Assembly: GCA_031267675.1 (NCBI GenBank)
Contig: JAIRYT010000097.1
Location: 1-64,000 of the forward strand
Direction: 5' to 3'
From: Treponema sp.
GTDB lineage: Bacteria > Spirochaetota > Spirochaetia > Treponematales > Breznakiellaceae
Length of the DNA stretch: 64,000 nucleotides
Numbering within the stretch: the first letter of the stretch is position 1; the number at the start of each line of letters is the position of its first letter. Positions 1 through 8,920 of the stretch are shown here, piece after piece. A model generated the notes under the pieces. That model was not told the origin of the DNA and searched no databases. It was given only the letters and a program-made list of their open reading frames with translations. Position numbers and translations under genes: made by a program.

Positions 1-426
1 AAAGAAGTTCGGGAGCGGCTTTTCAAAAAGCATACACTAAAAGCGGTTTTCTCCATGCCGGACGACATATTCTATTCCAATAACGCAAGCGTGAATGTCT
101 GTGTTATGGTATGGGAAGCGCATAAACCACATGACGCGACAAAAACCACTTTTTTTGGTTATTACAGGGATGATGGTTTTGTAAAGGCAAAAAAACTGGG
201 ACGTATCGACAAGTTTAACAAATGGCAAAACATAGAAGATGAATGGCTTAGACTTTACCGCGAACGTGAAACCAAAGAGGGCCTGAGTGTTAAAAAAGCC
301 GTCAAGTGGGACGATGAATGGCTTTGCGAGGCGTATATGGAAACGGATTACTCCGTATTGACACAGAATGATTTTCAGGAAACGGTGAATAATTATCTGG
401 CGTATCTGGTTAAATCAAGGCAATAG
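1..426 (+). CDS. N-6 DNA methylase (HsdM-type), C-terminal fragment
   Basis: The frame is open from the first base of the window, so this is the last 141 codons of a gene whose start lies upstream. Motifs such as SMPDDIFYSN and NVCVMVW match the end of the methylase fold of HsdM-like or BcgI-like adenine methyltransferases, and the tail (KFNKWQNIEDEW) resembles their C-terminal region. The catalytic NPPY motif would lie outside the window. The stop codon is one base before the start of the specificity gene, so the two are surely co-transcribed. Family level call is fairly safe; type I versus type IIB/IIG cannot be decided from this piece. Confidence 0.75.
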   Translation, partial: KEVRERLFKKHTLKAVFSMPDDIFYSNNASVNVCVMVWEAHKPHDATKTTFFGYYRDDGFVKAKKLGRIDKFNKWQNIEDEWLRLYRERETKEGLSVKKAVKWDDEWLCEAYMETDYSVLTQNDFQETVNNYLAYLVKSRQ

Positions 427-427
427 C

Positions 428-1387
428 ATGAAGACCATAGAGGATTTATTTGATATAAAATACGGAATTAATCTTGAACTTAACGCTTGTGAAATAACTC
501 AGGATAAAGACGGGATAAATTTTGTCGCAAGAACAGCGGAAAACAACGGTGTTGTCGCCAAAGTAAAACCTATTAACAATAAAACTCCACAACCTGCCGG
601 AGTATTGACATGTGCAAGCGGGGGCAGTGTGTTATCGGCATTTGTCCAGACTGAACCTTTTTATAGTGGACGGGATTTATATGTACTTACACCCCAAAAA
701 GATATGCGGTTAGAAGAAAAATTGTTTTATTGCCATTGTATAAAAATGAACGCATATCGTTACCGGTATGGCAGACAGGCAAACAAAACATTGAAAGATA
801 TAGAACTGCCTGAATTGCCCGATTGGCTTGAAACCTATACTATAGATTACGCAAGGATTGAAACAAAAATTGAGAAGAAAGAATTGCCGTTGGATATTTC
901 AAAGTGGAAGGAATTTAAAATAGGGGATATTTTTAATTTTAAAAGAGGAAAAGGAATAACTAAAGAGGAAATAGAGAATGACGCTGGTTTAATTCCGTGT
1001 GTGCAGGGCGGAGGCATGAATAGGGGTATTATTGGATATATGAATTCGACATTTATCAATGATAAATTTCATGCATATATTTTTGCTCCATTCCTGAGTT
1101 TGGCACGAAGTGGAACGTCTGGGTGCGTAAATATTCAAAATAAAGATAGTTATGTAGGTGATAGTGTATATGCATTAAAATTAATAGGCAATGAAAATAT
1201 CTATGTTTATTTGTTTCTTGAAACTATCCTTAATTTAGAGCGATATAGATATACATATGGCAGAAAAGTAGTTATTGAAAAATATGTTGAACAATTTATA
1301 TCATTGCCTGCAACCACTACAGGTAAGCCTGATTGGGTATTTATGGAACAGTATATAAAGGCATTGCCATATTCTGATAAAATATAG
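428..1387 (+). CDS. Restriction-modification specificity subunit (HsdS-like)
   Basis: This 319-residue protein probably gives sequence specificity to the methylase encoded just upstream. Two related halves are visible. Each has a target-recognition-like segment ending in a Tyr/Arg-rich motif (YRYRYGRQANKTLKDIELP near residue 110-130 and YRYTYGRKVVIEKYVEQF near 270-290), and a central helical stretch (IETKIEKKELPLDISKW) separates them. That two-TRD plan is the S-subunit plan. It is shorter than most HsdS (about 400 residues), as in compact BcgI-like systems. AAGG upstream serves as a weak ribosome site. No restriction subunit gene is visible downstream, where flaB lies on the opposite strand. 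Confidence 0.75.
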   Translation: MKTIEDLFDIKYGINLELNACEITQDKDGINFVARTAENNGVVAKVKPINNKTPQPAGVLTCASGGSVLSAFVQTEPFYSGRDLYVLTPQKDMRLEEKLFYCHCIKMNAYRYRYGRQANKTLKDIELPELPDWLETYTIDYARIETKIEKKELPLDISKWKEFKIGDIFNFKRGKGITKEEIENDAGLIPCVQGGGMNRGIIGYMNSTFINDKFHAYIFAPFLSLARSGTSGCVNIQNKDSYVGDSVYALKLIGNENIYVYLFLETILNLERYRYTYGRKVVIEKYVEQFISLPATTTGKPDWVFMEQYIKALPYSDKI

Positions 1388-1446
1388 TGTATTATAAAGC
1401 AGAAAAACGGCACGCGATGTTCCCGGCTATTTTCGTGAGCGCGGAT

Positions 1447-1496
1447 AAAAAAAAGAGCCAGGCAGCCCGGCCGCAATGCGACCGGGTCCGCCTGGC
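1447..1496 (-). terminator. Rho-independent terminator of flaB
   Basis: Read on the minus strand, a GC-rich stem (GCCAGGC pairing with GCCTGGC, continued by inner CCCGG/CCGGG pairs) is followed by a run of eight T. It lies 22 bases after the flaB stop codon. Confidence 0.85.
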
Positions 1497-1518
1497 ACCT
1501 TCCCGAGCCCGTCTTCCG

Positions 1519-2379
1519 CTACTGCAGAAGCTGGAGAACAGTCTGACCTTTCTGATTGGCCTGGGCAAGCATTGCGGTACCTGCCTGGTTAAGGATCTGG
1601 TGAGTCACAAAGGACACCATCTCGTTCGCCATGTTGGTATCGCGGATGCGCGATTCGGAAGCCTGCATATTTTCGGCTCCGATGTCCAAGCCCCGGACAG
1701 CGTGTTCCAGGCGGTTCTGGTAGGCGCCAAGATCTGCACGTTGTTTGTTGATCTTTTTAAGCGCTTCATCAAGGGTTCCAATGGCACGGTTGGCGTTGTC
1801 CGGGCTGGACAACGTAATAATCGATTCATCACCAACGTCGCGGACCCCAAGGGCCTTCGCGGTCATGGTGTTGATGTAAACCTGTTCCCGCTGATCCATG
1901 TTGGCGCCGATATGGAGCCACATAGAGGCGGTAACCACATTTTCACCAATTAGCCGGCCAAAACGGCCGGTTAACAGGTTCATTCCGTTGAACTGTGCGT
2001 GCGATGCGATGCGGTCCACCTCGTCGACAAGCTGTGACACTTCGACCTGGATGTACATTCTGTCTTCCGCGGAATAGATTCCGTTGGAAGCCTGTACCGC
2101 TAGCTCACGCATGCGCTGCATGATGTCCTGGGTTTCCTGAAGATACCCTTCTGTTACCTGAATGAACGAAATGCCGTTCTGGGCGTTTACAGACGCCTGG
2201 TTCAGGCCGCGAATCTGGCTGCGCATCTTTTCGGAAACAGCGAGTCCAGACGCATCATCACCTGCGCGGTTGATTCGCAAGCCGCTCGACAATTTCTCCA
2301 TGTTTTTGTCCAGGGAAACCTGGGTAACTTTGAGGGATCTGTCGGCAAACATTGCACTAAGGTTGTGGTTAATTATCAT
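1519..2379 (-). CDS. flaB: Flagellin FlaB (periplasmic flagellar filament core)
   Basis: This encodes a core flagellin of the spirochaete periplasmic flagella. The N-terminal D0/D1 region ([14 protein letters not shown], then [20 protein letters not shown]) and the C-terminal region ([16 protein letters not shown], ending [14 protein letters not shown]) are typical, with little variable centre. The protein is 286 residues, the usual FlaB length. I chose the start at 2379 because AAAGGAG sits six bases upstream and the protein then begins MIINHN as in other FlaB proteins; an in-frame start 12 codons earlier is less likely. A sigma-28-like promoter lies about 230 bases upstream and a strong terminator follows. 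Other flaB paralogues would be expected elsewhere in the genome. Confidence 0.97.
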   Translation of the reverse strand: MIINHNLSAMFADRSLKVTQVSLDKNMEKLSSGLRINRAGDDASGLAVSEKMRSQIRGLNQASVNAQNGISFIQVTEGYLQETQDIMQRMRELAVQASNGIYSAEDRMYIQVEVSQLVDEVDRIASHAQFNGMNLLTGRFGRLIGENVVTASMWLHIGANMDQREQVYINTMTAKALGVRDVGDESIITLSSPDNANRAIGTLDEALKKINKQRADLGAYQNRLEHAVRGLDIGAENMQASESRIRDTNMANEMVSFVTHQILNQAGTAMLAQANQKGQTVLQLLQ

Positions 2380-2607
2380 ATAATACTCCTTTTGGTATTT
2401 TCGGTTTTGCGCCATCCCTGTGATGGAAGCACTACCGCGGCATCCTTGCCGTAATACATTGGGGTCTCCCCCTGTGCCTTATACGGTCTGTATAAACAAA
2501 CCGCGGAACCCTCGACCCACCCGTTCCCGGAAGGGTGAGGATACCCGGACATCATGACCGCCGGAGGCCCAACGGGCGCGGATATCACTTTGTCCAGTTC
2601 ACTTTGA

Positions 2608-2634
2608 GTATCGGTTTTTGAAAAATTGGCTTTA
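2608..2634 (-). promoter_or_regulatory. Sigma-28 (FliA) type promoter for flaB
   Basis: On the minus strand TAAA (2631-2634) is followed by exactly 15 bases and ACCGATAC (2608-2615), six of eight matches to the GCCGATAA consensus. This predicts a leader of roughly 220 bases before the flaB start codon. Confidence 0.7.
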
Positions 2635-2666
2635 GCGAAAAAACCGGCCGGTAACGGCCCAATTAC

Positions 2667-3728
2667 TCAGCCGGCCAAAAGCGTTTTTAGTTCCTGGCGG
2701 GGATTTGTACTTTTGGGAGCGATCTTTTTTGCGGCGGAAATCATGCGGTCCAAAGACGCGGCGCTTTCCAGGGCAAGATCGGCAAAGAAGGTGTCTGCCT
2801 CGTACAGGCGGTAAAGATCCAGATAGGCGTTATTTATCTCCAAACTGGTAAAAAAGCGGTAGTTATCGCCCGTAAAGCGGCTGGTATATTCTGCGTCAAA
2901 GCGCAGTTTGGCGTCGTTAATAATCCGCGCTTTTTCGCCTAGTTTGGCATCGTGGTCAAGGGCGGGGTTTTGGTATACCGCGTCAAGATCGGCGCTTAAG
3001 AGCCGCAGAAAAGCGCTAAAGGCCTCCGCGTCATGTTTGGAAGAAAGAATGCTGCGGTATTCGGGCGATTCCGGCCCAAAACGGCTTTCGATATAACGCT
3101 TTGCGCCTTCGGTTCCCACATATTCGGCGAGCTGTTCGTTAAACGCCGCCTGGTTCTTGATAAAAACGGTGCTGTGAAGCAGTTCGTGAATAATCAGATC
3201 GGCCAGGCGGTGTACCGGATAATCCCGCATATAGGAATAAAGCGGGTCCTTGAACCATCCCAGGGTGCTGAACGCGTCCACGCCCCGTACCCACACGTCA
3301 AGGCCTTTTTTGTCAAGGCGGGCGGCTTCTTTACGGGCGCCGGCAGAATCAAAAAATCCCTTATAGGGAAGCGCCCCCACAACCGGGTACTTCCATATAT
3401 GCGTGGTGAACGAATCGGCGTCACAGGCCGAAACAACAACAGCCAGATAATCACGGTCTATGGGCACATAGTTGGTATAGTTTTTACTTTCCTTAAGCCC
3501 CAGTTCTTCCATCGCAAAACGGCGTATGTCAAAAACACGTTCGGCAAATTCGCGGTTTTTTTGCGCTTCCCCGCCGCCGGATTCGCCGGCCAATTCTTCA
3601 AGCGGTACGGCCCTGCCCAGATAGGTTAGCAGGGCGGTCCCCTGTTTTATGGTATAACAACCCGAAAAAATCATCACCAAAACCGCCAAAAAAAGAAAAA
3701 CGGGTAAAACCCAAAAGACCCTCTTCAT
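2667..3728 (-). CDS. Lipoprotein putative aminopeptidase (PF10023-like)
   Basis: This is a 353-residue secreted lipoprotein resembling the putative zinc aminopeptidase family COG4324. A signal peptide with lipobox FSGC (Cys at about residue 23) precedes the mature part. The key metal-binding motif is HELLH in LADLIIHELLHSTVF near residue 180, followed by a conserved glutamate region (NEQLAEYVGTEG). An earlier in-frame start exists 43 codons upstream, but GGTGGAGAGG precedes the ATG at 3728 and the signal peptide begins there. It probably acts on peptides in the periplasm. It is divergent from the cyclase-like gene. Substrate unknown. Confidence 0.8.
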   Translation of the reverse strand: MKRVFWVLPVFLFLAVLVMIFSGCYTIKQGTALLTYLGRAVPLEELAGESGGGEAQKNREFAERVFDIRRFAMEELGLKESKNYTNYVPIDRDYLAVVVSACDADSFTTHIWKYPVVGALPYKGFFDSAGARKEAARLDKKGLDVWVRGVDAFSTLGWFKDPLYSYMRDYPVHRLADLIIHELLHSTVFIKNQAAFNEQLAEYVGTEGAKRYIESRFGPESPEYRSILSSKHDAEAFSAFLRLLSADLDAVYQNPALDHDAKLGEKARIINDAKLRFDAEYTSRFTGDNYRFFTSLEINNAYLDLYRLYEADTFFADLALESAASLDRMISAAKKIAPKSTNPRQELKTLLAG

Positions 3729-3747
3729 TGCCTCTCCACCTGAACGC

Positions 3748-3776
3748 TTGCGAAAACGCGCCTCTTGTAGTATACT
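3748..3776 (+). promoter_or_regulatory. Sigma-70-type promoter for the cyclase-like pair
   Basis: TTGCGA (3748-3753), 17 bases, TATACT (3771-3776). The predicted transcript would begin only a few bases before the ATG at 3787, so this message may be nearly leaderless, or translation may begin at the ATG at 3856. Confidence 0.55.
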
Positions 3777-3786
3777 CGAAGCCATT

Positions 3787-4713
3787 ATGAAGGGTAAGGG
3801 CTTTTCCGCACGATTTTGCCGTAAATGTCTGCACTCGACGCTTCCTGTTTCGGACATGGTTCGTTTTGCCAGAATGGTGTTTCCCGACTACGATATTAAC
3901 AAACAGAGTGGTTACGCCGAAGGAACGCCCATCGCAACCCAGGATGCCGCGAATGTTATCGTAAGCGATATGATCAAGAATGATTATTTTATCGACTTTG
4001 TAGAACTTTTGATCAAGATTAACCACGAGGGATATATGGGCCGCAGTTACGATATGCGCGGTCTTGATGATGTTATTACCGATATAACCCGGACGGGCTA
4101 TACCTTTGACAAGGCCAGCGGCCAGTTTTTTGAAAACCAGAACGAACGGATAAGCCGGGGCTGGGGACGCCTTTCCGAGGGCGATGAAAAGCACATGACG
4201 GTGCTGCGTCTTGATATTGCGGGGAATTCAATTCTGGTCAAGGAAAATCCGCACGATTTGATTACCCGTGCCTACAGTGATCTGCGGGCAATTGTAACCA
4301 GGGCCGCTGTTTCGCGGCTGGGGCGTCTTTGGTCCTGGGAAGGGGACGGCGCGTTGGCGGCGTTTATGGCGGGGCGGTCGGCGCACATGGCTGTTTTTGC
4401 GGGAATTGAAATAATAAACGAACTCTTTTTATACAACAGGCTTTCCAATCCGCTTAATTCCGAAATTAAACTGCGTGTCGCGCTGCATTCCGGCCCGGTC
4501 CGCTATTCGGAAAGCGAAGCCCAATGCCTTAAAAACGAAACAATAAAGCGGGCAATCGCGCTGGAAGGAAAAGCGGCTGTTCCCAATTCAATGGTCATTT
4601 CCAACGTGCTTGCCGTCTCGCTGGATCAACAGGTAGTCGGAATTTTTAGCGAAGAACAAAATTCACCGGAAGGTAAATACCGCATGTATCAGGTAAAGCA
4701 GGAGGCGTCATGA
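3787..4713 (+). CDS. Adenylate/guanylate cyclase-like domain protein, probably degenerate
   Basis: This 308-residue soluble protein carries a class III cyclase homology domain from about residue 130. LRLDIAGNS supplies the first metal-binding Asp and WSWEGDGALAAF the second, and LRVALHSGPV matches the usual R-x-G-x-H-x-G-x-V strand. The segment aligned with the catalytic VNxAxRLE reads IKRAIALEG, so the Asn and Arg that stabilise the transition state appear lost. The N-terminal 100 residues are not recognised. No membrane segment is seen. It overlaps the next gene by four bases (ATGA). It may be a regulatory or nucleotide-binding partner rather than an active cyclase. The start is uncertain because no clear ribosome site precedes 3787. 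Confidence 0.7.
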   Translation: MKGKGFSARFCRKCLHSTLPVSDMVRFARMVFPDYDINKQSGYAEGTPIATQDAANVIVSDMIKNDYFIDFVELLIKINHEGYMGRSYDMRGLDDVITDITRTGYTFDKASGQFFENQNERISRGWGRLSEGDEKHMTVLRLDIAGNSILVKENPHDLITRAYSDLRAIVTRAAVSRLGRLWSWEGDGALAAFMAGRSAHMAVFAGIEIINELFLYNRLSNPLNSEIKLRVALHSGPVRYSESEAQCLKNETIKRAIALEGKAAVPNSMVISNVLAVSLDQQVVGIFSEEQNSPEGKYRMYQVKQEAS

Positions 4714-5723
4714 AAACCTACATCTTTTCAAAAAAAGAAGCAGCCGTCAAAGCGTCCCTGCCGGGTAAAAAGGAATCGGAGGCTGCGGAATTTAAGTCCG
4801 TCGCCGCGTTAGGCAGACACAGTCCCGAAGCAGGGGATTTAAGTTATCTTGACGTTTCGGGCTTTACGGCGGCGGACTTAAAAAAGGCGGTTACGGCGCT
4901 TAAAAAACGCTGCAAGGGCGCGCCCTGGGGCATTGTCGACCCAAAAGGAATGTGTAAAGATCCCGCTCCCTGGTTTTTTGAGGGCGCCGCCGATTATCTT
5001 GGGCCCGGCGCGCTGGGGCAGGCGGGCGCCAAACGTTTCCAGGCCGCCGCCGAATGGAAGCTTGCCTCTGGCGGGCTTCCCAAAAAGAACGAAGCAGGAG
5101 CGTCCAAAAGTTTTGGCGAAAAGATCAAACTAAACACGGGCCGTTTTGCGGGCTGGAAGGCGGTTGAATCCGGTTCCAATGTTAATGTCTATTTGCTCTA
5201 CGCCGCGCTGCGCGGCAAGACATTGCTGCAGTCCCGTTTAAGCGAGGCGGGGTATAATCAGCTTTATAAAAAAACCATTTCGTACCTTATGCGCAATCTT
5301 CAAAGCGCCGAAGCGCTCCCCTGGATTGACAGCGGAAAGGACTGCCTTTTTATTATTCCGCCCCGCGAAAGCCATGCCAACGCGGCGGTTACTTCCTGTT
5401 TAAGCATGTTAATATCGGCGCCGCTTACCACGATTGAAACACTTAATCTTTCCGTGCCGGCAAACTTTGTATTTGCCCTGCATTATGGCGCAATCACCTA
5501 CCGGCCCCCCGGCAAAACGGGAACGCTTGTTTCTGACGCGGTAAACTTTATTTTTCACCTGGGCGCGTCAAAAGCGGAAAGCGGGCTCTTGACCATATCG
5601 GGCGAAACCCCCGATGTAACCATTCCTCACCGGCTTAAGGATTTTTTTATGGGCGAGGGCGCTTTTGAGGGACGCAGTCTGGTAAAAAGCCGCAGGTTTA
5701 GTTATTTAAAACCCTGGGTGTAG
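4710..5723 (+). CDS. Unknown protein with a degenerate cyclase-like C-terminal half
   Basis: A 337-residue protein translated from an ATG that overlaps the previous stop codon, with AGGAGG six bases upstream. The C-terminal half has the rhythm of a class III cyclase domain: DSGKDCLFIIPP in the place of the GDG hairpin, FVFALHYGAITY in the place of RxGxHxGxV, and GTLVSDAVNFIFHLGAS in the place of GDAVNxASRLE. The Asn remains but the Arg and the metal ligands are not clear. The N-terminal 130 residues are basic and alanine-rich and match nothing I know. With the upstream gene it may form a heterodimeric, possibly non-catalytic, cyclase-like complex. This is inference. Confidence 0.55.
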   Translation: MKTYIFSKKEAAVKASLPGKKESEAAEFKSVAALGRHSPEAGDLSYLDVSGFTAADLKKAVTALKKRCKGAPWGIVDPKGMCKDPAPWFFEGAADYLGPGALGQAGAKRFQAAAEWKLASGGLPKKNEAGASKSFGEKIKLNTGRFAGWKAVESGSNVNVYLLYAALRGKTLLQSRLSEAGYNQLYKKTISYLMRNLQSAEALPWIDSGKDCLFIIPPRESHANAAVTSCLSMLISAPLTTIETLNLSVPANFVFALHYGAITYRPPGKTGTLVSDAVNFIFHLGASKAESGLLTISGETPDVTIPHRLKDFFMGEGAFEGRSLVKSRRFSYLKPWV

Positions 5724-5799
5724 CGGCGGGTGAACCAATAGCGGAACGAAACCGCTGTTGGTTATTTGAGCGTTTTGGTTTTAAATTAGACAATATGTC

Positions 5800-6141
5800 A
5801 TGGCGGGAACTTTACCGGATTATGACATTCGCTCCATTTTTTCTGGAAATCTTAGGTTTTACCGTAAAAAAAACAAGCTTTCGCAGATGGCGCTTTCCAT
5901 AAGGGCGGGGCTTGCCCATAATTTTGTAAACGATATTGAAAAGGGAAAAAAATGGGTTTCGCCGGAAACAATCGGCAAATTGGGAATCGTACTTGGCATT
6001 GAACCGTACCGCTTTTTTCTGCTTAACCCTTCCGACGGAAGGCGCACAAAGCGGCTTCATGTGTACCTTGACGAACTATACGAACATTTTAATACCGCGC
6101 TGGGCGATATTAAAGAAAGCTATCTGGGCGAAAAGCCGTAA
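5800..6141 (+). CDS. XRE-family helix-turn-helix regulator
   Basis: A 113-residue DNA-binding protein. The HTH spans about residues 13-70: LRFYRKKNKLSQMALSIRAG, then FVNDIEKGKKWVSPETIGKL and a hydrophobic end LGIEPYRFFLL. The remaining 40 residues look helical and may dimerise. It follows the cyclase-like pair by 76 bases in the same direction and ends two bases before the convergent acyl-CoA ligase gene. Its target is unknown; the upstream pair is the nearest candidate. No strong ribosome site is visible. Confidence 0.8.
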   Translation: MAGTLPDYDIRSIFSGNLRFYRKKNKLSQMALSIRAGLAHNFVNDIEKGKKWVSPETIGKLGIVLGIEPYRFFLLNPSDGRRTKRLHVYLDELYEHFNTALGDIKESYLGEKP

Positions 6142-6143
6142 AC

Positions 6144-7781
6144 TTACCGGTCATGTATTAATTTTGCGCCCTGTTCGCGGAGCAGATACTTTTGTATCTT
6201 TCCCGACGAGGTAAGCGGAAACTCGCCGACAAAAAAAACATAGCGGGGAATCTTGAAACGGCTAATCTGCCCCCGGCAAAAATCCTTTATATCTTCCTCG
6301 GTTATGGTAATGTTATCGTGAAGGATCACAAACGCGCCGACTTCTTCGCCGTATTTTTCGCTGGGAATGCCGATGATCTGCACGTCTTTTATTCCGGGCA
6401 TGGTGTAAAGAAAATCCTCGATTTCTTTGGGATAAATATTTTCGCCGCCCCTGATAATCATGTCTTTTATGCGGCCGGTAACGCGAAAGCGGCCCTGTTT
6501 GTCTTTAACGCCAAGATCGCCTGAATGAAGCCAGCCCTGCTCATCAATGCACGCCGCGGTTTCTTCTGCCATTTTATAATAGCCCTTCATGGTGTTGTAA
6601 CCTCGGCAGCAAAATTCGCCGTGTGTGCCGTCGGGGCATTCTGCGTGCGTTTCCGGATCGCGAATGGTAACTTCGACTCCGGGGAGCGCCCTGCCGACGG
6701 TTTCTACTTTTGACTCAAGGTCGTCGTCGTAGCGGGTCTGCGTCATTACCGGCGAAGATTCCGTTAAACCGTAACAGATTGTAACTTCGCTCATGTGCAT
6801 TTGATCAATTACCTGGCGCATGGTTTCGATGGGGCAGGGGCTTCCCGCCATAATTCCCGTGCGAAGGGTGGAAAGATCAAATAATTTAAACATGGGATGA
6901 TTCAGTTCGGCAATGAACATGGTCGGAACGCCGTAAAGGGCGGTACAGCGCGCTTTTTGTATCGTGGCAAGCACCAGCAGCGGATCGAACCATTCAAGCA
7001 GTGCGGCGGTTGATCCGTGGGTAATTACCGCCATCACGCCCAGCACCAGCCCAAAGCAGTGAAAGAGCGGAACGGGCAGGCAGACAATGTCGTTCCGGGT
7101 AAAGCGCTGGTTATCGCCGATTCCTAAACCGTTGTTAAGTATATTGCGGTGGGTAAGCATAACGCCTTTGGGAAAACCGGTAGTCCCCGAAGTATACTGC
7201 ATGTTTACCACGTCGTTGGTATCACATTCGGCTTCTATTTTAAGGATTTCGATTTCCTGGGTATGCTGCCCCAAAAGCAGAATCTCGCTCATGCTGTACA
7301 TGCCGCGGTGTTTCTGGCTTCCTACATATACCACTGTTTTAAGCGCGGGAAAGCGCGGCGAATTGAGCAAGCCCCGCTGAACGGTTTTAAGTTCGCCGAC
7401 CAGTTCGTACACCATTGACACATAATCGGAATCTTTAAAACCATCGGCAAGAAAAAGGCATTTAAGGTCGGACTGCTTCATCAGGTATTCAAGTTCGTGG
7501 AGTTTGTAACCGGTATTTACCGTAACAAGGATCATTCCTGTACGGGCTGTCGCAAAGAGCAGCGTGTTCCAGTCGGGCACATTTGCCGCCCAGATTCCCA
7601 CATGATCGCCCTTTTTAAGGCCGATTGCCAAAAGCCCCCGCGCCAAATCGTCGACACGCTTGTCAAATTCGGCATAGGTCCAGTGAAGGTCGCGGTCCGC
7701 GTACACAATAAAATCCCGGTTAGGCTGCTGGCGCGCCTGCTGCCTAAGGAGCGATCCCAGTGTTGTTTCCAAATATTGCAT
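6144..7781 (-). CDS. AMP-dependent acyl-CoA synthetase (FadD/acyl-CoA ligase type)
   Basis: A 545-residue ANL-superfamily enzyme that should activate a carboxylic acid with ATP and join it to CoA. The P-loop-like signature [16 protein letters not shown] is near residue 195, followed by YGLTESSP near 340, HSGDLG and [22 protein letters not shown] near 440, and the catalytic C-terminal lysine in TSSGKIQKY near 530. Length and motif order are those of medium/long-chain fatty acyl-CoA ligases. The gene lies 17 bases downstream of an XRE-cupin regulator, an arrangement common for this ligase. The natural acid is not deducible. Confidence 0.9.
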   Translation of the reverse strand: MQYLETTLGSLLRQQARQQPNRDFIVYADRDLHWTYAEFDKRVDDLARGLLAIGLKKGDHVGIWAANVPDWNTLLFATARTGMILVTVNTGYKLHELEYLMKQSDLKCLFLADGFKDSDYVSMVYELVGELKTVQRGLLNSPRFPALKTVVYVGSQKHRGMYSMSEILLLGQHTQEIEILKIEAECDTNDVVNMQYTSGTTGFPKGVMLTHRNILNNGLGIGDNQRFTRNDIVCLPVPLFHCFGLVLGVMAVITHGSTAALLEWFDPLLVLATIQKARCTALYGVPTMFIAELNHPMFKLFDLSTLRTGIMAGSPCPIETMRQVIDQMHMSEVTICYGLTESSPVMTQTRYDDDLESKVETVGRALPGVEVTIRDPETHAECPDGTHGEFCCRGYNTMKGYYKMAEETAACIDEQGWLHSGDLGVKDKQGRFRVTGRIKDMIIRGGENIYPKEIEDFLYTMPGIKDVQIIGIPSEKYGEEVGAFVILHDNITITEEDIKDFCRGQISRFKIPRYVFFVGEFPLTSSGKIQKYLLREQGAKLIHDR

Positions 7782-7798
7782 ACCTGTTACCTCTGCCG

Positions 7799-8368
7799 CT
7801 ATGCCGGCGTATAAATTACGGCAAGAATACGCGCGCCCTCTTGTGAATCAACACAGTGCGGCACGATTGAATCGTAGTAGATTGAGTCGCCGGCGTTAAC
7901 GGTGTACCGGTCTTTTCCGTAATCCACCGTAATGGTCCCGTCAAGCACGTACATAAATTCTTCGCCCTCGTGGGACGATTTATTCTGATCGTCGCCGGCC
8001 TCAATATCCACAATAAACGGCTCCATGTGGCGGCTTCCCTTGTCGGCGGCCAGCGCGTGAAACGTATGCCCCGAACGGGAAGAAGCAGCTTCGTTTCTTC
8101 CGGTAATAAAGCGCGCCGCTTCCGCCGCTCCGTTTGCGCGGGTAACAACAGGGCCAAGTTCTTCGTGATCGTCCAGAAGGGTTCCCAGGCGCACCCCCAG
8201 AGCGCGTGAAATTTTAAGGAGCGGCGCAAGATCGGGAATGTAGCCTTCTTCAATACGTTGAATTAAATTTTTGTCCAGTCCGGACCGTTCCGCAAGATCA
8301 TCCCTCGAAATTGAATATGTTTTGCAAAGTTCGATGATCCGCTCGCCCGGTGTTCGCTTTACTGCCAT
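7799..8368 (-). CDS. XRE-cupin transcriptional regulator
   Basis: A 189-residue regulator with an N-terminal HTH ([20 protein letters not shown], then [20 protein letters not shown]) and a C-terminal cupin ([19 protein letters not shown], then [15 protein letters not shown]). Such proteins sense a small ligand in the cupin barrel and control an adjacent metabolic gene, here the acyl-CoA ligase immediately downstream. I chose the ATG at 8368, five bases after GGAGG; an in-frame GTG four codons earlier overlaps that ribosome site and is less likely. A promoter is recognisable just upstream. Confidence 0.9.
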   Translation of the reverse strand: MAVKRTPGERIIELCKTYSISRDDLAERSGLDKNLIQRIEEGYIPDLAPLLKISRALGVRLGTLLDDHEELGPVVTRANGAAEAARFITGRNEAASSRSGHTFHALAADKGSRHMEPFIVDIEAGDDQNKSSHEGEEFMYVLDGTITVDYGKDRYTVNAGDSIYYDSIVPHCVDSQEGARILAVIYTPA

Positions 8369-8412
8369 GCGTTCCTCCACGTTACGAGATATAAAAAATA
8401 TGCAGTAAAACC

Positions 8413-8441
8413 AGTGTACCTGATCGCGCGGACTTTTGCAA
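8413..8441 (-). promoter_or_regulatory. Sigma-70-type promoter for the XRE-cupin/ligase operon
   Basis: On the minus strand TTGCAA (8436-8441), a 17-base spacer and TACACT (8413-8418), 45 bases before the XRE-cupin start codon. Confidence 0.55.
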
Positions 8442-8483
8442 TATGCCGGCTGAACGGTATCTAATGTGGCGTTTGTATGCGGA

Positions 8484-8882
8484 CTACTCTTCGCCCAGGG
8501 CTGCCTTGACCCGCTTGATAAGCGCCTCGGGTATAAACGGCTTTACGATGTAGCCTTCCGCCGAAAAGTCCATTGCCTTGTCGATAAGATCGCCGCTGGC
8601 GTGGGAGGTGACAAAAATAATGGGGATATTACGGTACGCTTCGTTCTTTTTAATAAGCCCCACAAATTCCATGCCGGAAATTTCGGGCATTTCGATATCC
8701 ATCAGAATAAGATCGGGCTTTACCGATTCAAGAATCTCCAGGGCAAGGCTGGCCGACTTGCAAAGACGCACATCGTACTCGTGCTGCAGAATGGTTCTAA
8801 TCGTGGTAAGGCTAATCGCCATATCATCTACCGCCAGAATGACTTTTCGTTTTGCGCCTTCCGCCGCCTGCTCTTCTACCAT
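8484..8882 (-). CDS. Single-domain response regulator (CheY-like receiver)
   Basis: A 132-residue protein that is almost only a receiver domain. The acidic pair is in VILAVDDMAIS, the phospho-acceptor Asp in PDLILMDIEMPEISG, the switch Thr in IIFVTSHASG, and the conserved Lys in EGYIVKPF. There is no output domain, so it probably acts through protein-protein contacts, as CheY or a relay protein does. No histidine kinase lies nearby. Start taken at 8882 (MVEEQAAEG); a longer version starting at 8939 would overlap thrC, and the promoter would fall inside it. It is divergent from thrC. Confidence 0.85.
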   Translation of the reverse strand: MVEEQAAEGAKRKVILAVDDMAISLTTIRTILQHEYDVRLCKSASLALEILESVKPDLILMDIEMPEISGMEFVGLIKKNEAYRNIPIIFVTSHASGDLIDKAMDFSAEGYIVKPFIPEALIKRVKAALGEE

Positions 8883-8888
8883 AGAAAA

Positions 8889-8918
8889 AGTATAGGCGAA
8901 TTGATACAATAAAAGCAA
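8889..8918 (-). promoter_or_regulatory. Promoter of the receiver gene
   Basis: On the minus strand TTGCTT (8913-8918), 18 bases, TATACT (8889-8894). It lies directly before the chosen ATG at 8882, implying a very short leader, and abuts the thrC start on the other strand. Confidence 0.5.
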
Positions 8919-8920
8919 GT

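Noticed and set aside
1387-1953. Plus-strand frame of 188 codons opposite flaB
   Set aside because: It crosses the flaB terminator hairpin and lies antisense to a certain flagellin gene.
3033-3629. Plus-strand frame of 198 codons opposite the aminopeptidase lipoprotein
   Set aside because: The minus-strand gene has a lipobox and an HELLH motif and clearly is the real one; the plus frame has no recognisable features.
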